From JANQOH01 sp965214495 (GTDB lineage Bacteria > Pseudomonadota > Alphaproteobacteria > UBA7887): a stretch of 64,000 bases of DNA. Positions 6,040 through 14,220 of the stretch are shown here, piece after piece. Within the stretch, counting starts at the first letter, position 1; each line of letters begins with the position of its first letter. Location of the stretch: positions 1,984,001 through 2,048,000 of the forward strand of contig OZ243958.1 of assembly GCA_965214495.1 (NCBI GenBank), read 5' to 3'. A model generated the notes under the pieces. It had not been told where the DNA came from, searched no databases, and was given only the letters and a program-made list of their open reading frames with translations. A program made the position numbers and the translations under genes.

Positions 6040-7728
6040 CCCGGATATCTCACAGCGGCTCGGGATGGGACGCTTTGTGGGTTGTTTGGCGGCGGCGGGC
6101 TGGGCGCGGGAGGGCGCTGTGGCGTCGTTGTGTTTGGTTGGGGTGGCGTTTTGGTGTTTGGGCGCCGCTCATGCCGGATTTCTTGCTTTGTTCTCAAGAT
6201 GAACGCAGCCGTCATCGCCCGGCGCTGGCGCCGGCATGTCAAGGTCGCGTGGTGGGACGGTTCAGCGCGATAATCGTCGGTGTGCCCGGGCGAACTCGGT
6301 TCGGTAGGGGTGGTTGCTGGCCATGGAGACGAGAATGCGCCGTGCGCTGCGCCGGACCTGAGCGCCGAGCTTGAGCAGTTTCAAACGAATGGCGCCACAA
6401 GTGGCGTTCTCCAGCCGCGTCGCCTTCAAGCCGATGCGCCGCAGCGCACACACCAGGACGTAGGCGAAGGAGGCGAACCACAGGCGCAGTTGGTTGGCCC
6501 GCATGGTCCGGGCCGAGGTGCGGTCGGCGAACAGATCGAGTTGGCATTCCTTGATCCGGTTCTCCATCTCGCCGCGGGCGCAGTAGAGGTCTTCGTAGAG
6601 TGTTCGCGCGTCATACCGATCCGCCGGCAACGACGTGACCACGAAGCGCGGATTGGCGCCCTTGGGGAGATGTTCGGCCTTGGCCACGACCCGGCGCGCC
6701 CGGCACCAGCTCTGCCGTGTCCGATACACGAAGTCGGCGAACCGCCGCGCCGGCTGGCCGCTCGCCTTACAGGCGGCCTTGGCCGCGCCAAGCTCGGGTT
6801 CGATGACGGCGGCCAGCCGGCGGTTGCGGGCCAGCCCGAACAGATAGCCAACGTCATTGGCCTCGCACCAGACCATCAGGTCCTCACGGCAAAAACCGGA
6901 ATCGGCCCGCAAAACGATCTCCACCTCAGGCCACCGGGCGCGGACCTGGCCAACGATCCGCGCCACCTCGTCCACCGCCCCGGCCGCCGCGTCGATGTTG
7001 GCCGGGCGCAGCCGAGACGCCAGAAGATGACGGCCACAAAAGATGTACAGCGGCAGATAGCAATAGCACTTGTAATAGCCGTGGAAAAACCGGCCCTCCT
7101 GATCCCCGTGCAGCGGATCGTCAGTGGCGTCCAGGTCCAGCACGATGCGCTTCTCGGGCCCCTCGTGAGCCTCCAGAAACAGCGTCACCAACAAATCCTC
7201 GAGCGCGCCGGCATCGTGGCCGATCCGATGGTAACGCCCGGGCTTATCCCCAAATGCATGCTCCAACCGGTTCAGCGTGCTCTTGCCCGCCAGCACCGCA
7301 CAGTCCCGCCGCTTCGGCTCACAGTGATCCGACAGAAGCGCCAACACCGGATCGTGGCGAAGCTCGTCGTGGTCCGCCACATCCTCATGACCCAGGGCAA
7401 TCGCGCCGATGCGCTGGCCGATCAAGGCCCGCAGGTCATGGACTACAAGGTCCGACCGCCGAGCATCGGTGAAGCAAGCGGCCACCCGCTCGAACAGGCC
7501 GATCGCCCGATCGGTCCGGCGAAGCAGCAGCGCACCCGCGTTGGTCGTCAGCGCACCGCCGTCAAACCCGGCAACAACCCGGCGCTTCCCAAAGCCTTCA
7601 AACTCAAACTGCTTGCTGATACACTCCGTCTGCATCGGTCCTCTGCTCCCGATCTGGCAAGTCATTGGTCAACAACGACTTTATCAGATCACAGAGGCCG
7701 ATGCACCACACACCGTGAGATATCCGGG
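6040..7728. mobile_element. IS1380-family insertion sequence, complete
   Basis: The ends carry a 14-bp inverted repeat: CCCGGATATCTCAC at 6040-6053 and GTGAGATATCCGGG at 7715-7728. The element is flanked by the 4-bp direct repeat ATAG (6036-6039 and 7729-7732). Length is 1689 bp. Four-base duplications and about 1.7 kb are characteristic of IS1380. One transposase gene fills most of it. About 220 bp between the left inverted repeat and the transposase stop hold no gene. It is inserted in a phage head-tail gene. Confidence 0.93.
6262..7635 (-). CDS. IS1380-family transposase
   Basis: DDE transposase of 457 aa, intact. The start at 7635 (MQTECISKQFEFEGFGKRRV) is chosen because AGAGGA lies 6 nt upstream; a longer frame begins at 7665. 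Acidic residues of the catalytic triad are visible in IVLDLDATDDPLHG, VLRADSGFCRE and ARGEMENRIKE. The family hallmark YYKCYCYLPLYIFCG (RNase H-like core with substrate-strand region) is present, as is the C-terminal helix rich in Arg. It mobilises the element at 6040-7728. With intact ends, target duplication and frame, the element is likely recent and active. Confidence 0.93.
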   Translation of the reverse strand: MQTECISKQFEFEGFGKRRVVAGFDGGALTTNAGALLLRRTDRAIGLFERVAACFTDARRSDLVVHDLRALIGQRIGAIALGHEDVADHDELRHDPVLALLSDHCEPKRRDCAVLAGKSTLNRLEHAFGDKPGRYHRIGHDAGALEDLLVTLFLEAHEGPEKRIVLDLDATDDPLHGDQEGRFFHGYYKCYCYLPLYIFCGRHLLASRLRPANIDAAAGAVDEVARIVGQVRARWPEVEIVLRADSGFCREDLMVWCEANDVGYLFGLARNRRLAAVIEPELGAAKAACKASGQPARRFADFVYRTRQSWCRARRVVAKAEHLPKGANPRFVVTSLPADRYDARTLYEDLYCARGEMENRIKECQLDLFADRTSARTMRANQLRLWFASFAYVLVCALRRIGLKATRLENATCGAIRLKLLKLGAQVRRSARRILVSMASNHPYRTEFARAHRRLSR

Positions 7729-8274
7729 ATAGATGTCGCGGTGCCCGCGGGCGAGACGGCGATAGGAGTCGGCCTGTGCGCCGCGGTCCACCCTGTCGGC
7801 GAGAATCGTCGAATCGGTCGATCCCGCGCCGCGCGCCGCCAGCATGTCGAGCAGTTCGGCCGCCGCCCAGTGACCCACCGCCGCCCGGTCCGCCGCCGGA
7901 ACGCTGTCCTCGAACGCAGCCAGAACATGCGCCTCGGCGTGCGTCACCCGCACCGTGTCGCCTTTCGCCGCGCCCCCGACGATCAGATCCACCGCACCGG
8001 GGCGCACGTGAAGCCGCCACGCACGCCGGCCCCGCATCGCCGGCGGGGTTTCGCCCACCGGGTGTTCGACGGCGCGCACCGTCCACCCCGCCGTCCATGC
8101 GATCCGCCCGTCCGCGCTCGCGACCCGGTAGTCGTCCACCACCACGCGGGGCCGGTGCGTCGAGTAGCGCGCCGCGGCGTGCGCCAGCGCCCGGTCCACG
8201 TCCGCGGGCGCCACCGCCTCCGCGTCGTCGCGGATCAGCGCCGCCACGAAGTCCCGATGGTCCTGGAGCGCCAC

Positions 8275-10488
8275 TTACGCCACCGCCGACTTGTAGAGGC
8301 CGCGGAAGTCCAGCGCCGCGCCGCCATAGACATGCCGGATCTTCCACGTGATCCGGTCGTTCGTGAACAGGCTCCCCGCCGTCGGGCTGTCCTGCACGAA
8401 CAGTTCCGGCTCGCGCCGCCCGTCGAGGAAGCCGATCTCCACGGTCGGGATGTCCATCGGATCGGCGGCGAGATACCAGTCGTTCGCGTCGGTCAGTTCC
8501 GGGATCGGAATCGCGTCCAGCGCCAGGCTCTGCACGAAGTTGCGGTCGTGGTTGGTCGAACGGCGGAACAGGTCCACCGCGGTCTCTTCGAGGTCGAACG
8601 GAACCAGCAGCGAGCGCGGTCCGATGCCCAGCGGCTTGTCGCTGTCCGGTTCCTTCTGCTTCACCATCGCCAGACGGCCCGCCGCCAGCGCCGTCTTCGA
8701 CAACGCCGCCGATCCCAGATTGTCGTGGTCGGCGTGGAACAGCGCCTTGCCGTCCGCCAGCGCGGCGTTGGCGGTCAGAAAGCTGGAAGCGAAGGCGCTC
8801 AGCGTGCGCTTCGCCGCCCTGGAGAGCATCGCCGGCAGGCGCTGCATCGCCATCACGTCGTCGTTGCGGATCGCCTCCAGCGTCACGCTCTCGGTGCCGC
8901 CGCGCTTGCCCGGCGCGTAGGTCTCTTCCTCGTCGCCCGGCGTGGTCAGCGCCGCATAGGCGGCCGACTCGGCCACCGTCGGCAGGTTCGAATAGCCGCC
9001 CCATCGCACCCGGCGCTGGGTGCGGAAATCGGTCACGGTCCCGGCCGCGCACCACCGCGTCCAGTGGTCATGGATTCCCGTCTGCCGGTAGTCGGCGATC
9101 ATCCGCCGGGCGATCGAATCGCCGAGCAACTCGCCGAGGCCGCCGCTGGCGACCGCCTCGCGCAGCCGCGCCGCGTCGCATTCGCGCAACAGCCCGCTCA
9201 CCCGCGCGTCGCCGGTGGTCTCCACCCAGGCCGCGCGCAGGCTCACGGTCGTCGCGTCCGCCGGGTCGAGCAGCGCGTCCCACATCGCCGCCACCTTCGC
9301 CCGGCGGTCCTCGACGCGAACCGCGCCGGCCGGCTGTCCGAGACCGGCCACCTGGCCGCCCGGCGCAGCGGCCGCCAGGTAGGCGCGCTCGCCCTCGATC
9401 GCCTCGCGCACCGCCGCCGTGTCGGGCGCTCCGGCCGCCGCGTCCGCGAAGCGTTCGCGCAGCCGCGCCCGCGCCGCCTGCGGCAGGCCCGACGACTCCA
9501 CCGCCTCGCGCGCCGCCGCCCGCGCCGCCGCCGGACCCGCGGCCGCCTCGCGATACGCCGCCTCCACCGCGGCGTCGTCGTTCCGGTCCAGCGCCGCCGC
9601 CCGTTCGGGCAGCCGCGCCTCGATCGTCGCCAGCATTCGCTCCCTCAACGTCATGTCTTTCTCCTCGTTCGCCTGCGCAGGCGTCGCGCCCTCCTGGCGC
9701 CGCGCCGCTTCCACCAGGCCGATCAACGCCCCGCCCGCCGCCGGCTCGACCACCAGATCGACCGATTCCACCCGGTCGATGCTCTCGACCAGCGCCACCC
9801 GGCGGCCGGCGACCTCGCCCGCCCGCGCCCGGCCCCGCGCGACGATGCTCAACCCCATCAGGTCGAGCATTCCGCGCTCCCGCGCCGCGCGCAGCAGCCG
9901 CGCCACCGGTCCCTCGGGCTCCAGCACCTCGAAATCGGCCTCGATCGCGCCCGCGTCCGGGCCGGCGCCCTCGACGAACGCCGGCGCCGCGATCCGCCCC
10001 GCGATGTTGCGCACGTCCGCGCCGCGCCCCGCCAGATGGTCTTCGTCGGACCGCACCAGCACCCGCGCGCCGTCGAACCGGGGCGCCGCCTCGCGCAGCA
10101 CCGCCGCCGGGTACCAGGTTCCGTTCAGGCTCGCCCCGGCGCGGATGGCGCGCACCCGCCAGAGCTCCCCGCCGCGAGGCGGCGGCGTCCCTCCCGCTAC
10201 CGCCACCGCCGCCGCCTCATGCGCGGCGAACGCCGCGTCCGGCGCCACGCGAAACGTCTCTTCGACACGCGCCGGCGCACTCAACACCGCCGTCCCGTCG
10301 GCCCCGATCTCGTAGTCGTAGCGGGTCAGCGCCGCCCCGCGCCCGACCACCACTTGGCGGTCGAACATCGCCACGATCGTCGGATACCCCTCGTCGTCGG
10401 TGCGCATGGCGTCCAGCGCCGCCCGCACCGCCAGTCGCCGCGCCTCGTAGCTGCCCGCGGCCGCCTCGGCCGATCGCTTCGTCGTCAT
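8275..10488 (-). CDS. Prohead protease / major capsid protein fusion
   Basis: Product of 737 aa. ATG 10488 has GGAG about 8 nt upstream; a longer frame to 10812 would run into cobA and is rejected. Residues 1 to about 280 form a prohead protease domain (PTIVAMFDRQVVVGRG, RVLVRSDEDHLAGRGADVRN, LDLMGLSIVARGRA). An Ala/Arg-rich linker or scaffold follows (about 290-430). The C-terminal 300 residues are a Mu gpT/HK97-like capsid domain (ALFHADHDNLGSAALSKTAL, DANDWYLAADPMDIPTVEIG, ITWKIRHVYGGAALDFRGLY). This fusion is known in proteobacterial prophages; self-cleavage releases scaffold and capsid. No portal or terminase gene precedes it. Confidence 0.88.
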   Translation of the reverse strand: MTTKRSAEAAAGSYEARRLAVRAALDAMRTDDEGYPTIVAMFDRQVVVGRGAALTRYDYEIGADGTAVLSAPARVEETFRVAPDAAFAAHEAAAVAVAGGTPPPRGGELWRVRAIRAGASLNGTWYPAAVLREAAPRFDGARVLVRSDEDHLAGRGADVRNIAGRIAAPAFVEGAGPDAGAIEADFEVLEPEGPVARLLRAARERGMLDLMGLSIVARGRARAGEVAGRRVALVESIDRVESVDLVVEPAAGGALIGLVEAARRQEGATPAQANEEKDMTLRERMLATIEARLPERAAALDRNDDAAVEAAYREAAAGPAAARAAAREAVESSGLPQAARARLRERFADAAAGAPDTAAVREAIEGERAYLAAAAPGGQVAGLGQPAGAVRVEDRRAKVAAMWDALLDPADATTVSLRAAWVETTGDARVSGLLRECDAARLREAVASGGLGELLGDSIARRMIADYRQTGIHDHWTRWCAAGTVTDFRTQRRVRWGGYSNLPTVAESAAYAALTTPGDEEETYAPGKRGGTESVTLEAIRNDDVMAMQRLPAMLSRAAKRTLSAFASSFLTANAALADGKALFHADHDNLGSAALSKTALAAGRLAMVKQKEPDSDKPLGIGPRSLLVPFDLEETAVDLFRRSTNHDRNFVQSLALDAIPIPELTDANDWYLAADPMDIPTVEIGFLDGRREPELFVQDSPTAGSLFTNDRITWKIRHVYGGAALDFRGLYKSAVA

Positions 10489-10621
10489 CCCTGCGCTCCA
10501 CTGCTCGTCGGGTAACGCCCGGATCGAAACACGGCGCAGCGGGCGGCACGCAGCGGACCATGGCCCGCCCCGCGAGGAGACGGCGCGACCCGCACGATTC
10601 CGCCGCGACGACCGCCGGTGT

Positions 10622-11476
10622 ATGACAGCGCCCATGAGCGAAGCCGCAACGCCGCCTCTCGCCGCGCCCGACAAGCTGTTGCCGGGCTGGGTGTGGCTGT
10701 GCGGCGCCGGCCCCGGCGATCCCGGCCTGCTGACCCTGCACGCCTGGCGCGCGCTCGCCCAGGCCGACGCGGTGGTGTACGACTCTCTCGTCGGCCCCGC
10801 GATCCTCGACATGATCCCGAAGGGCGCCGCCCGTCATCACGCCGGCAAACGCGGCGGCAGGCCGTCAGCGAGCCAGCCCGATATCTCCCGGCGCCTGATC
10901 GGACTCGCGCACCGGAAGCAGCGCGTGGTGCGGCTCAAGGGCGGCGACCCCTACGTCTTCGGGCGCGGCGGCGAGGAAGCGCTGGCGCTCGTGCGCGCCG
11001 GCGTGCCGTTCCGCGTCGTGCCGGGCATCTCCGCCGGCCTCGGCGGCCTCGCCCACGCCGGCATCCCGCTCACCCATCGCGACACCAACGCTTCGGTGAG
11101 CTTCGTTACCGGTCACGATGCGAGTGGAGAGGTTCCCGAAACCGTCGATTGGCGCGCGCTCGCGAAAGGTTCGCAAGTCATCGTGCTATACATGGCGCTC
11201 AGGCATCTGCCGCGAATCGTCGCACGGCTGCGCGCCGGCGGGCGCCGCGATGCGGAACCGGTGGCGATGGTCGCGCGCGCCACCACGCCCGAACAGACCG
11301 TCGTCGAAACCACCCTTGGCGCATGCATCGCCGACATCGCCGCGGCGGCCCCCGAACCGCCGGCGGTGGTGGTCGTCGGCGAAGTCGTGCGGCTGCGCGC
11401 CGGGCTCGACTGGCTCGGCGCGCTTGCCGGGCGCGCGCTCGACCCCGATCCGCTCGGCCGCGCGCGGTCCGATTGA
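10622..11476 (+). CDS. cobA: Uroporphyrinogen-III C-methyltransferase
   Basis: SAM-dependent methylation of uroporphyrinogen III at C2 and C7 to precorrin-2, the branch point to cobalamin and siroheme. The 284-aa length fits stand-alone CobA without a CysG N-terminus. The tetrapyrrole methylase motifs are clear: VWLCGAGPGDPGLLTLHAWR near the start, VVRLKGGDPYVFGRGGEEA, VVPGISAGLGGLAHAGIPLT, and ATTPEQTVVETTL. Translation may start at 10622 or at the ATG 12 nt later; neither has a strong ribosome binding site. The cobB start follows immediately, so the two are co-transcribed. The 5' side abuts the truncated prophage. Confidence 0.95.
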   Translation: MTAPMSEAATPPLAAPDKLLPGWVWLCGAGPGDPGLLTLHAWRALAQADAVVYDSLVGPAILDMIPKGAARHHAGKRGGRPSASQPDISRRLIGLAHRKQRVVRLKGGDPYVFGRGGEEALALVRAGVPFRVVPGISAGLGGLAHAGIPLTHRDTNASVSFVTGHDASGEVPETVDWRALAKGSQVIVLYMALRHLPRIVARLRAGGRRDAEPVAMVARATTPEQTVVETTLGACIADIAAAAPEPPAVVVVGEVVRLRAGLDWLGALAGRALDPDPLGRARSD

Positions 11477-12928
11477 ATGCGGGTCCCGGGAATGATCGTC
11501 GCCGCGCCCGCCTCCGGCGCCGGCAAGACCGTGGTGACGCTCGGTCTTCTCCGACGGCTGCGCGATCGCGGCGCCCGCGCCGGCGCGTTCAAGGTCGGCC
11601 CCGACTATATCGATCCCGCCTTCCACGCCGCCGCGACCGGGCGCGCCTGCGGCAATCTCGACCCGTGGGCGATGCGGCCCGCCACGCTCGCGACCGCCTG
11701 GCGCCGCGCCGCCGCAGATGCGGACATCGTGATCGGCGAGGGTGTGATGGGCCTGTTCGACGGCGCACGGGGCGGCGCCGGTTCGACCGCGAGTCTCGCC
11801 GAAACGCTGCGCCTGCCCGTGCTCCTGGTGATCGACGCGCGCGGACAGGGAGCCAGTGCGGCGGCCGTCATCGAGGGGTTCGCGCGCCATCGCCGGGGCG
11901 TGACGGTGGCCGGAGTCGTCGTCAACCGGATCGCCGGCGAGCGCCACGCGCGGCTGATTCGCGAAGCCTGCGCCATGCCGCCGCTCGGTTTCGTGCCCCG
12001 GCACGACGCCCTGTCGCTCCCCGAACGCCATCTCGGACTCGTCCAGGCGACCGAACATCCGGACCTCGAGGCGTTCCTCGACCGCGCGGCGCGGATCGTC
12101 GGCGAGGCCATCGACGAAGAGCGCCTCGTCGCCCTCGCCCGCGAACCGCATCTGGCCGACGCCCCGCCGCCCGCGCCGCCGCCCGTCCCGTCGTTCGGCC
12201 GCCATGTCGCCGTGGCCTCGGATGCGGCGTTCCGGTTCGTGTACGACCACTGGCGCGCAGCATGGAAGTCGGCTGGAACCCGAGTTTCGCCGTTTTCACC
12301 GCTCGCCAACGAACCCCCGCACCCCAACGCCGACAGCGTCTATCTGCCCGGCGGCTACCCTGAACTTCACGCCGGACCGCTGGCAGCCGCCACCGGGTTT
12401 CGCGACGGACTGCGCGCCGCAGCCTCGCGCGGCGCGATCGTGTATGGCGAATGCGGCGGCTACATGACGCTCGGCGAAGGGCTGATCGACCGCGCCGGGC
12501 GCCGCCACGCGATGGCCGGCCTGCTGCCGCTGGAAACCAGCTTCGCTGCGCCGCGGCTCCATCTCGGCTACCGCCTTCTCGCACCGCGGGCGGATGGCCC
12601 CTTCGGCCCGGCCGGGAGCGAATGGCGCGGCCACGAATTCCACTACGCGGCCGCGGTCAGGGAAGACCGGCGGCGCGCCGACGCACTTTTCGATCGTCTG
12701 GATTCGGGCGGCGATTCAGCGACGGCAATCGGTCTGCGACGCGGCCGGGTCTGCGGCGCGTTCTGTCACCTCATCGACCGGGCCGAGGCGGCCGCCGGCG
12801 CTGCCAGCCGCGCGAACACCCAGGCGCCGAGGCCGCCGATGACCAGCCAGAATACCAGGCTGGCCGCGAGGGCCGCACCGACGAAAGAGGCCGCGAGATC
12901 GGCCGACACCGTACCGCCATGGCCGTGA
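11477..12928 (+). CDS. cobB: Cobyrinic acid a,c-diamide synthase
   Basis: ATP- and glutamine-dependent amidation of (hydrogeno)byrinate side chains a and c. The P-loop is in MIVAAPASGAGKTVVTLGLL at the N-terminus, followed by AFKVGPDYIDPAFH and GEGVMGLFDGARGG. The C-terminal class I glutaminase-like domain has the nucleophile Cys in VYGECGGYMTLGEGL and the terminal GHEFHYAA and GAFCHLI motifs. The family normally ends shortly after that HLI motif (about 12780). Here the frame runs on for about 45 Pro/Ala/Arg-rich residues antisense to the 3' end of cbtA, an unusual 163-nt convergent overlap. Stop-codon loss is the likely cause. Catalytic domains are intact. Confidence 0.95.
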   Translation: MRVPGMIVAAPASGAGKTVVTLGLLRRLRDRGARAGAFKVGPDYIDPAFHAAATGRACGNLDPWAMRPATLATAWRRAAADADIVIGEGVMGLFDGARGGAGSTASLAETLRLPVLLVIDARGQGASAAAVIEGFARHRRGVTVAGVVVNRIAGERHARLIREACAMPPLGFVPRHDALSLPERHLGLVQATEHPDLEAFLDRAARIVGEAIDEERLVALAREPHLADAPPPAPPPVPSFGRHVAVASDAAFRFVYDHWRAAWKSAGTRVSPFSPLANEPPHPNADSVYLPGGYPELHAGPLAAATGFRDGLRAAASRGAIVYGECGGYMTLGEGLIDRAGRRHAMAGLLPLETSFAAPRLHLGYRLLAPRADGPFGPAGSEWRGHEFHYAAAVREDRRRADALFDRLDSGGDSATAIGLRRGRVCGAFCHLIDRAEAAAGAASRANTQAPRPPMTSQNTRLAARAAPTKEAARSADTVPPWP

Positions 12929-13458
12929 TCCGCGTGCGGGACGGTCAGGCCGTGCGGGAGAGCGACGAGAACCACCCCGCAAGCGCGCGCCCACCACGCT
13001 GGCGGAAACGCGATCAACGCCAGACCGCAGGCGGTCGCAGCGCCGGTTCCCGCCCACCAGAGCTGCCGCGCCCCGAGCCCGGCCTCCACGGCCCCAGGCA
13101 GCGCCGGCGGCAGGCCCGCGGCCGGAGCGAGCGAGAACGCGACGAACCCGGCGGCCCCCCAGGCGATGCCCTCGCGCCAGTCCGCCGGCGGGCGGAGCGA
13201 CAACCCCGCGACCAGCAACAACGCGAAAGCGATGCCGGCGAGGATGTTGATCATCAACGTGAAAGTCAGGCGCGGGGCACCGTCGCGCGGCGCCCACGCC
13301 TCGTCATGCGCATCGTCGTCGCCGTGCGCCGCGGCCTCCTGTTGCTCCGCGGCGGCGATCAGAGGCAGCACCTTGACGGCCTGGATGGCGGTCAGCGCGA
13401 CTCCGGCGACGAGACCGGCGCCGGCCGCCGCCAGCAGGATTCGGCGAAACATCGTCAA
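12766..13458 (-). CDS. cbtA: Predicted cobalt transporter subunit CbtA
   Basis: Integral membrane protein of 230 aa with five or six hydrophobic segments (ILLAAAGAGLVAGVALTAIQ at the N-terminus, LMINILAGIAFALLLVAGLS, LVFWLVIGGLGAWVFARLAA at the C-terminus). His/Asp-rich loops (AHGDDDAHDE and VPHADHGHGG) are suited to metal capture. CbtA with the small CbtB is a predicted cobalt uptake system co-localised with cobalamin genes, which matches the context. The start overlaps the cbtB stop by 4 nt (translational coupling). The 3' end overlaps cobB in antisense by 163 nt. Confidence 0.92.
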   Translation of the reverse strand: MTMFRRILLAAAGAGLVAGVALTAIQAVKVLPLIAAAEQQEAAAHGDDDAHDEAWAPRDGAPRLTFTLMINILAGIAFALLLVAGLSLRPPADWREGIAWGAAGFVAFSLAPAAGLPPALPGAVEAGLGARQLWWAGTGAATACGLALIAFPPAWWARACGVVLVALPHGLTVPHADHGHGGTVSADLAASFVGAALAASLVFWLVIGGLGAWVFARLAAPAAASARSMR

Positions 13459-13631
13459 TGGCAGGGGAAAGCGAGACCGTGTCGGCTGTCATGCGCCGCA
13501 TTGTGCAGGGCGGTCGGCCCGGCGAAACCGACGCCATAGAGCAGCGCCAGCCCCAGAAGAACGGCGCAGAACGCCGGAACACGCGCGGCTGCGGCGCCGA
13601 GGCCGGGCCGCGCGACGGCCGTCATCGTCAT
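13455..13631 (-). CDS. cbtB: Predicted cobalt transporter subunit CbtB
   Basis: 58-aa one-helix membrane protein (VPAFCAVLLGLALLYGVGFA) ending in the characteristic metal-ligand tail HNAAHDSRHGLAFPCH. The C-terminal His and Cys residues are the family signature. The start at 13631 has AAGGGGG upstream; the longer upstream frame overlaps cobP and is not used. It forms an operon with cbtA and is divergent from cobP across about 50 bp. I see no cobalamin riboswitch in that gap, although such genes are often B12-controlled. Confidence 0.92.
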   Translation of the reverse strand: MTMTAVARPGLGAAAARVPAFCAVLLGLALLYGVGFAGPTALHNAAHDSRHGLAFPCH

Positions 13632-13665
13632 GGAAGCCCCCTTCGAGACGCGAATCGATGTGGCC

Positions 13666-13673
13666 ACTATAGG
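13666..13673. promoter_or_regulatory. Candidate shared -10 region between cbtB and cobP
   Basis: ACTATAGG in an otherwise GC-rich 52-bp divergent spacer reads TATAGG toward cobP and TATAGT toward cbtB. On the cobP side the start codon is only 10 nt beyond it, implying a very short leader. The -35 regions are not convincing on either strand. Confidence 0.28.
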
Positions 13674-13683
13674 GTTTCGGGTC

Positions 13684-14220
13684 ATGGACCGTAAGCCGAT
13701 AGAAACGGCGACGCTCGCCCCGGTCACGCTCGTACTCGGCGGCGCGCGGTCGGGCAAGAGCCGGTTCGCCGAGAGTCTCGTCGCCGCCAGCGGGCTGCGC
13801 CCGGTTTACGTCGCGACGGCGGAACCCGGAGACGCCGAGATGACCGCACGCATCGCTGCGCATCGGGCGCGGCGCGGACGCGATTGGGCCACGGTCGAGG
13901 AGCCGCTCGATCTCGCCGCCGCGCTGGCGCGGGTTTCACACGGCTCGGCGGTATTGGTCGATTGTCTGACGCTCTGGCTCGCCAACCTGATGGCGGCGGA
14001 CCGCGATACCGACGCCGCGCGCGGCGCCCTCACTGCCGCGCTCACGGCCGCGTCCGCGCCGTGCGTGTTGGTGTCGAACGAGGTCGGCCACGGCATCGTG
14101 CCGGCCGATGCACAGACGCGGCGGTTTCGCGACGCCGCCGGGCTGCTGCATCAGAAATGCGCGGCCGTCGCCGACCGGGTGTATTTCGTCACTGCCGGCC
14201 TGGCGCAACGGCTCAAATAG
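13684..14220 (+). CDS. cobP: Adenosylcobinamide kinase / adenosylcobinamide-phosphate guanylyltransferase
   Basis: Bifunctional enzyme (CobP, also called CobU) that phosphorylates adenosylcobinamide and then transfers GMP to make AdoCbi-GDP. The P-loop LVLGGARSGKSRFAESL is at the N-terminus. The guanylylation-site region ARIAAHRARRGRDWATVEEP contains the His that carries GMP in the family. LVDCLTLWLANLM (Walker B) and VLVSNEVGHGIVPAD follow. From MDRKPIE at 13684 the product is 178 aa, the usual size; the in-frame ATG at 13630 would add residues lacking conservation. The stop overlaps cobT, which is convergent, by 8 nt. Confidence 0.95.
   Translation: MDRKPIETATLAPVTLVLGGARSGKSRFAESLVAASGLRPVYVATAEPGDAEMTARIAAHRARRGRDWATVEEPLDLAAALARVSHGSAVLVDCLTLWLANLMAADRDTDAARGALTAALTAASAPCVLVSNEVGHGIVPADAQTRRFRDAAGLLHQKCAAVADRVYFVTAGLAQRLK

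Larger units (their letters stand above)
5922..8274 (-). pseudogene. Phage head-tail joining-type gene interrupted by an IS
   Basis: The gene starts at a GTG (8274) immediately after the capsid gene stop and reads ALQDHRDFVAALIRDDAEAV. It is split at codon 182 by the element at 6040-7728. Removing the element and one copy of the 4-bp duplication restores an open frame (GHRDIYHRLMEVAPDRRTPA) ending with TGA at 5922, giving 219 aa. As it stands, translation enters the IS and stops after YPGYLTVCGASASVI. The position directly after the capsid suggests a head-tail connector or adaptor; the family is not recognised. The insertion probably abolished virion assembly if the cluster was still active. 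Confidence 0.65.

Noticed and set aside
1..10488. Gene transfer agent of the Rhodobacter type
   Set aside because: The protease/capsid fusion and the lambda-type tape measure with a frameshifted chaperone look like a siphophage remnant. No RcGTA-specific gene order was seen.
6280..10515. 1411-codon open frame on the plus strand across the IS and phage capsid
   Set aside because: It is the complement of clearly recognised genes (IS1380-family transposase, capsid fusion) in a GC-rich region where stops are rare; the translation is Arg/His-rich with no family features.
10489..10812. Extended N-terminus of the capsid fusion up to 10812
   Set aside because: It would overlap the cobA start and has no conserved sequence; ATG 10488 has a ribosome binding site.
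13632..13683. Cobalamin riboswitch controlling cbtBA or cobP
   Set aside because: The divergent gap is only 52 bp, too short for the roughly 200-nt element, and no B12-box-like sequence was recognised.
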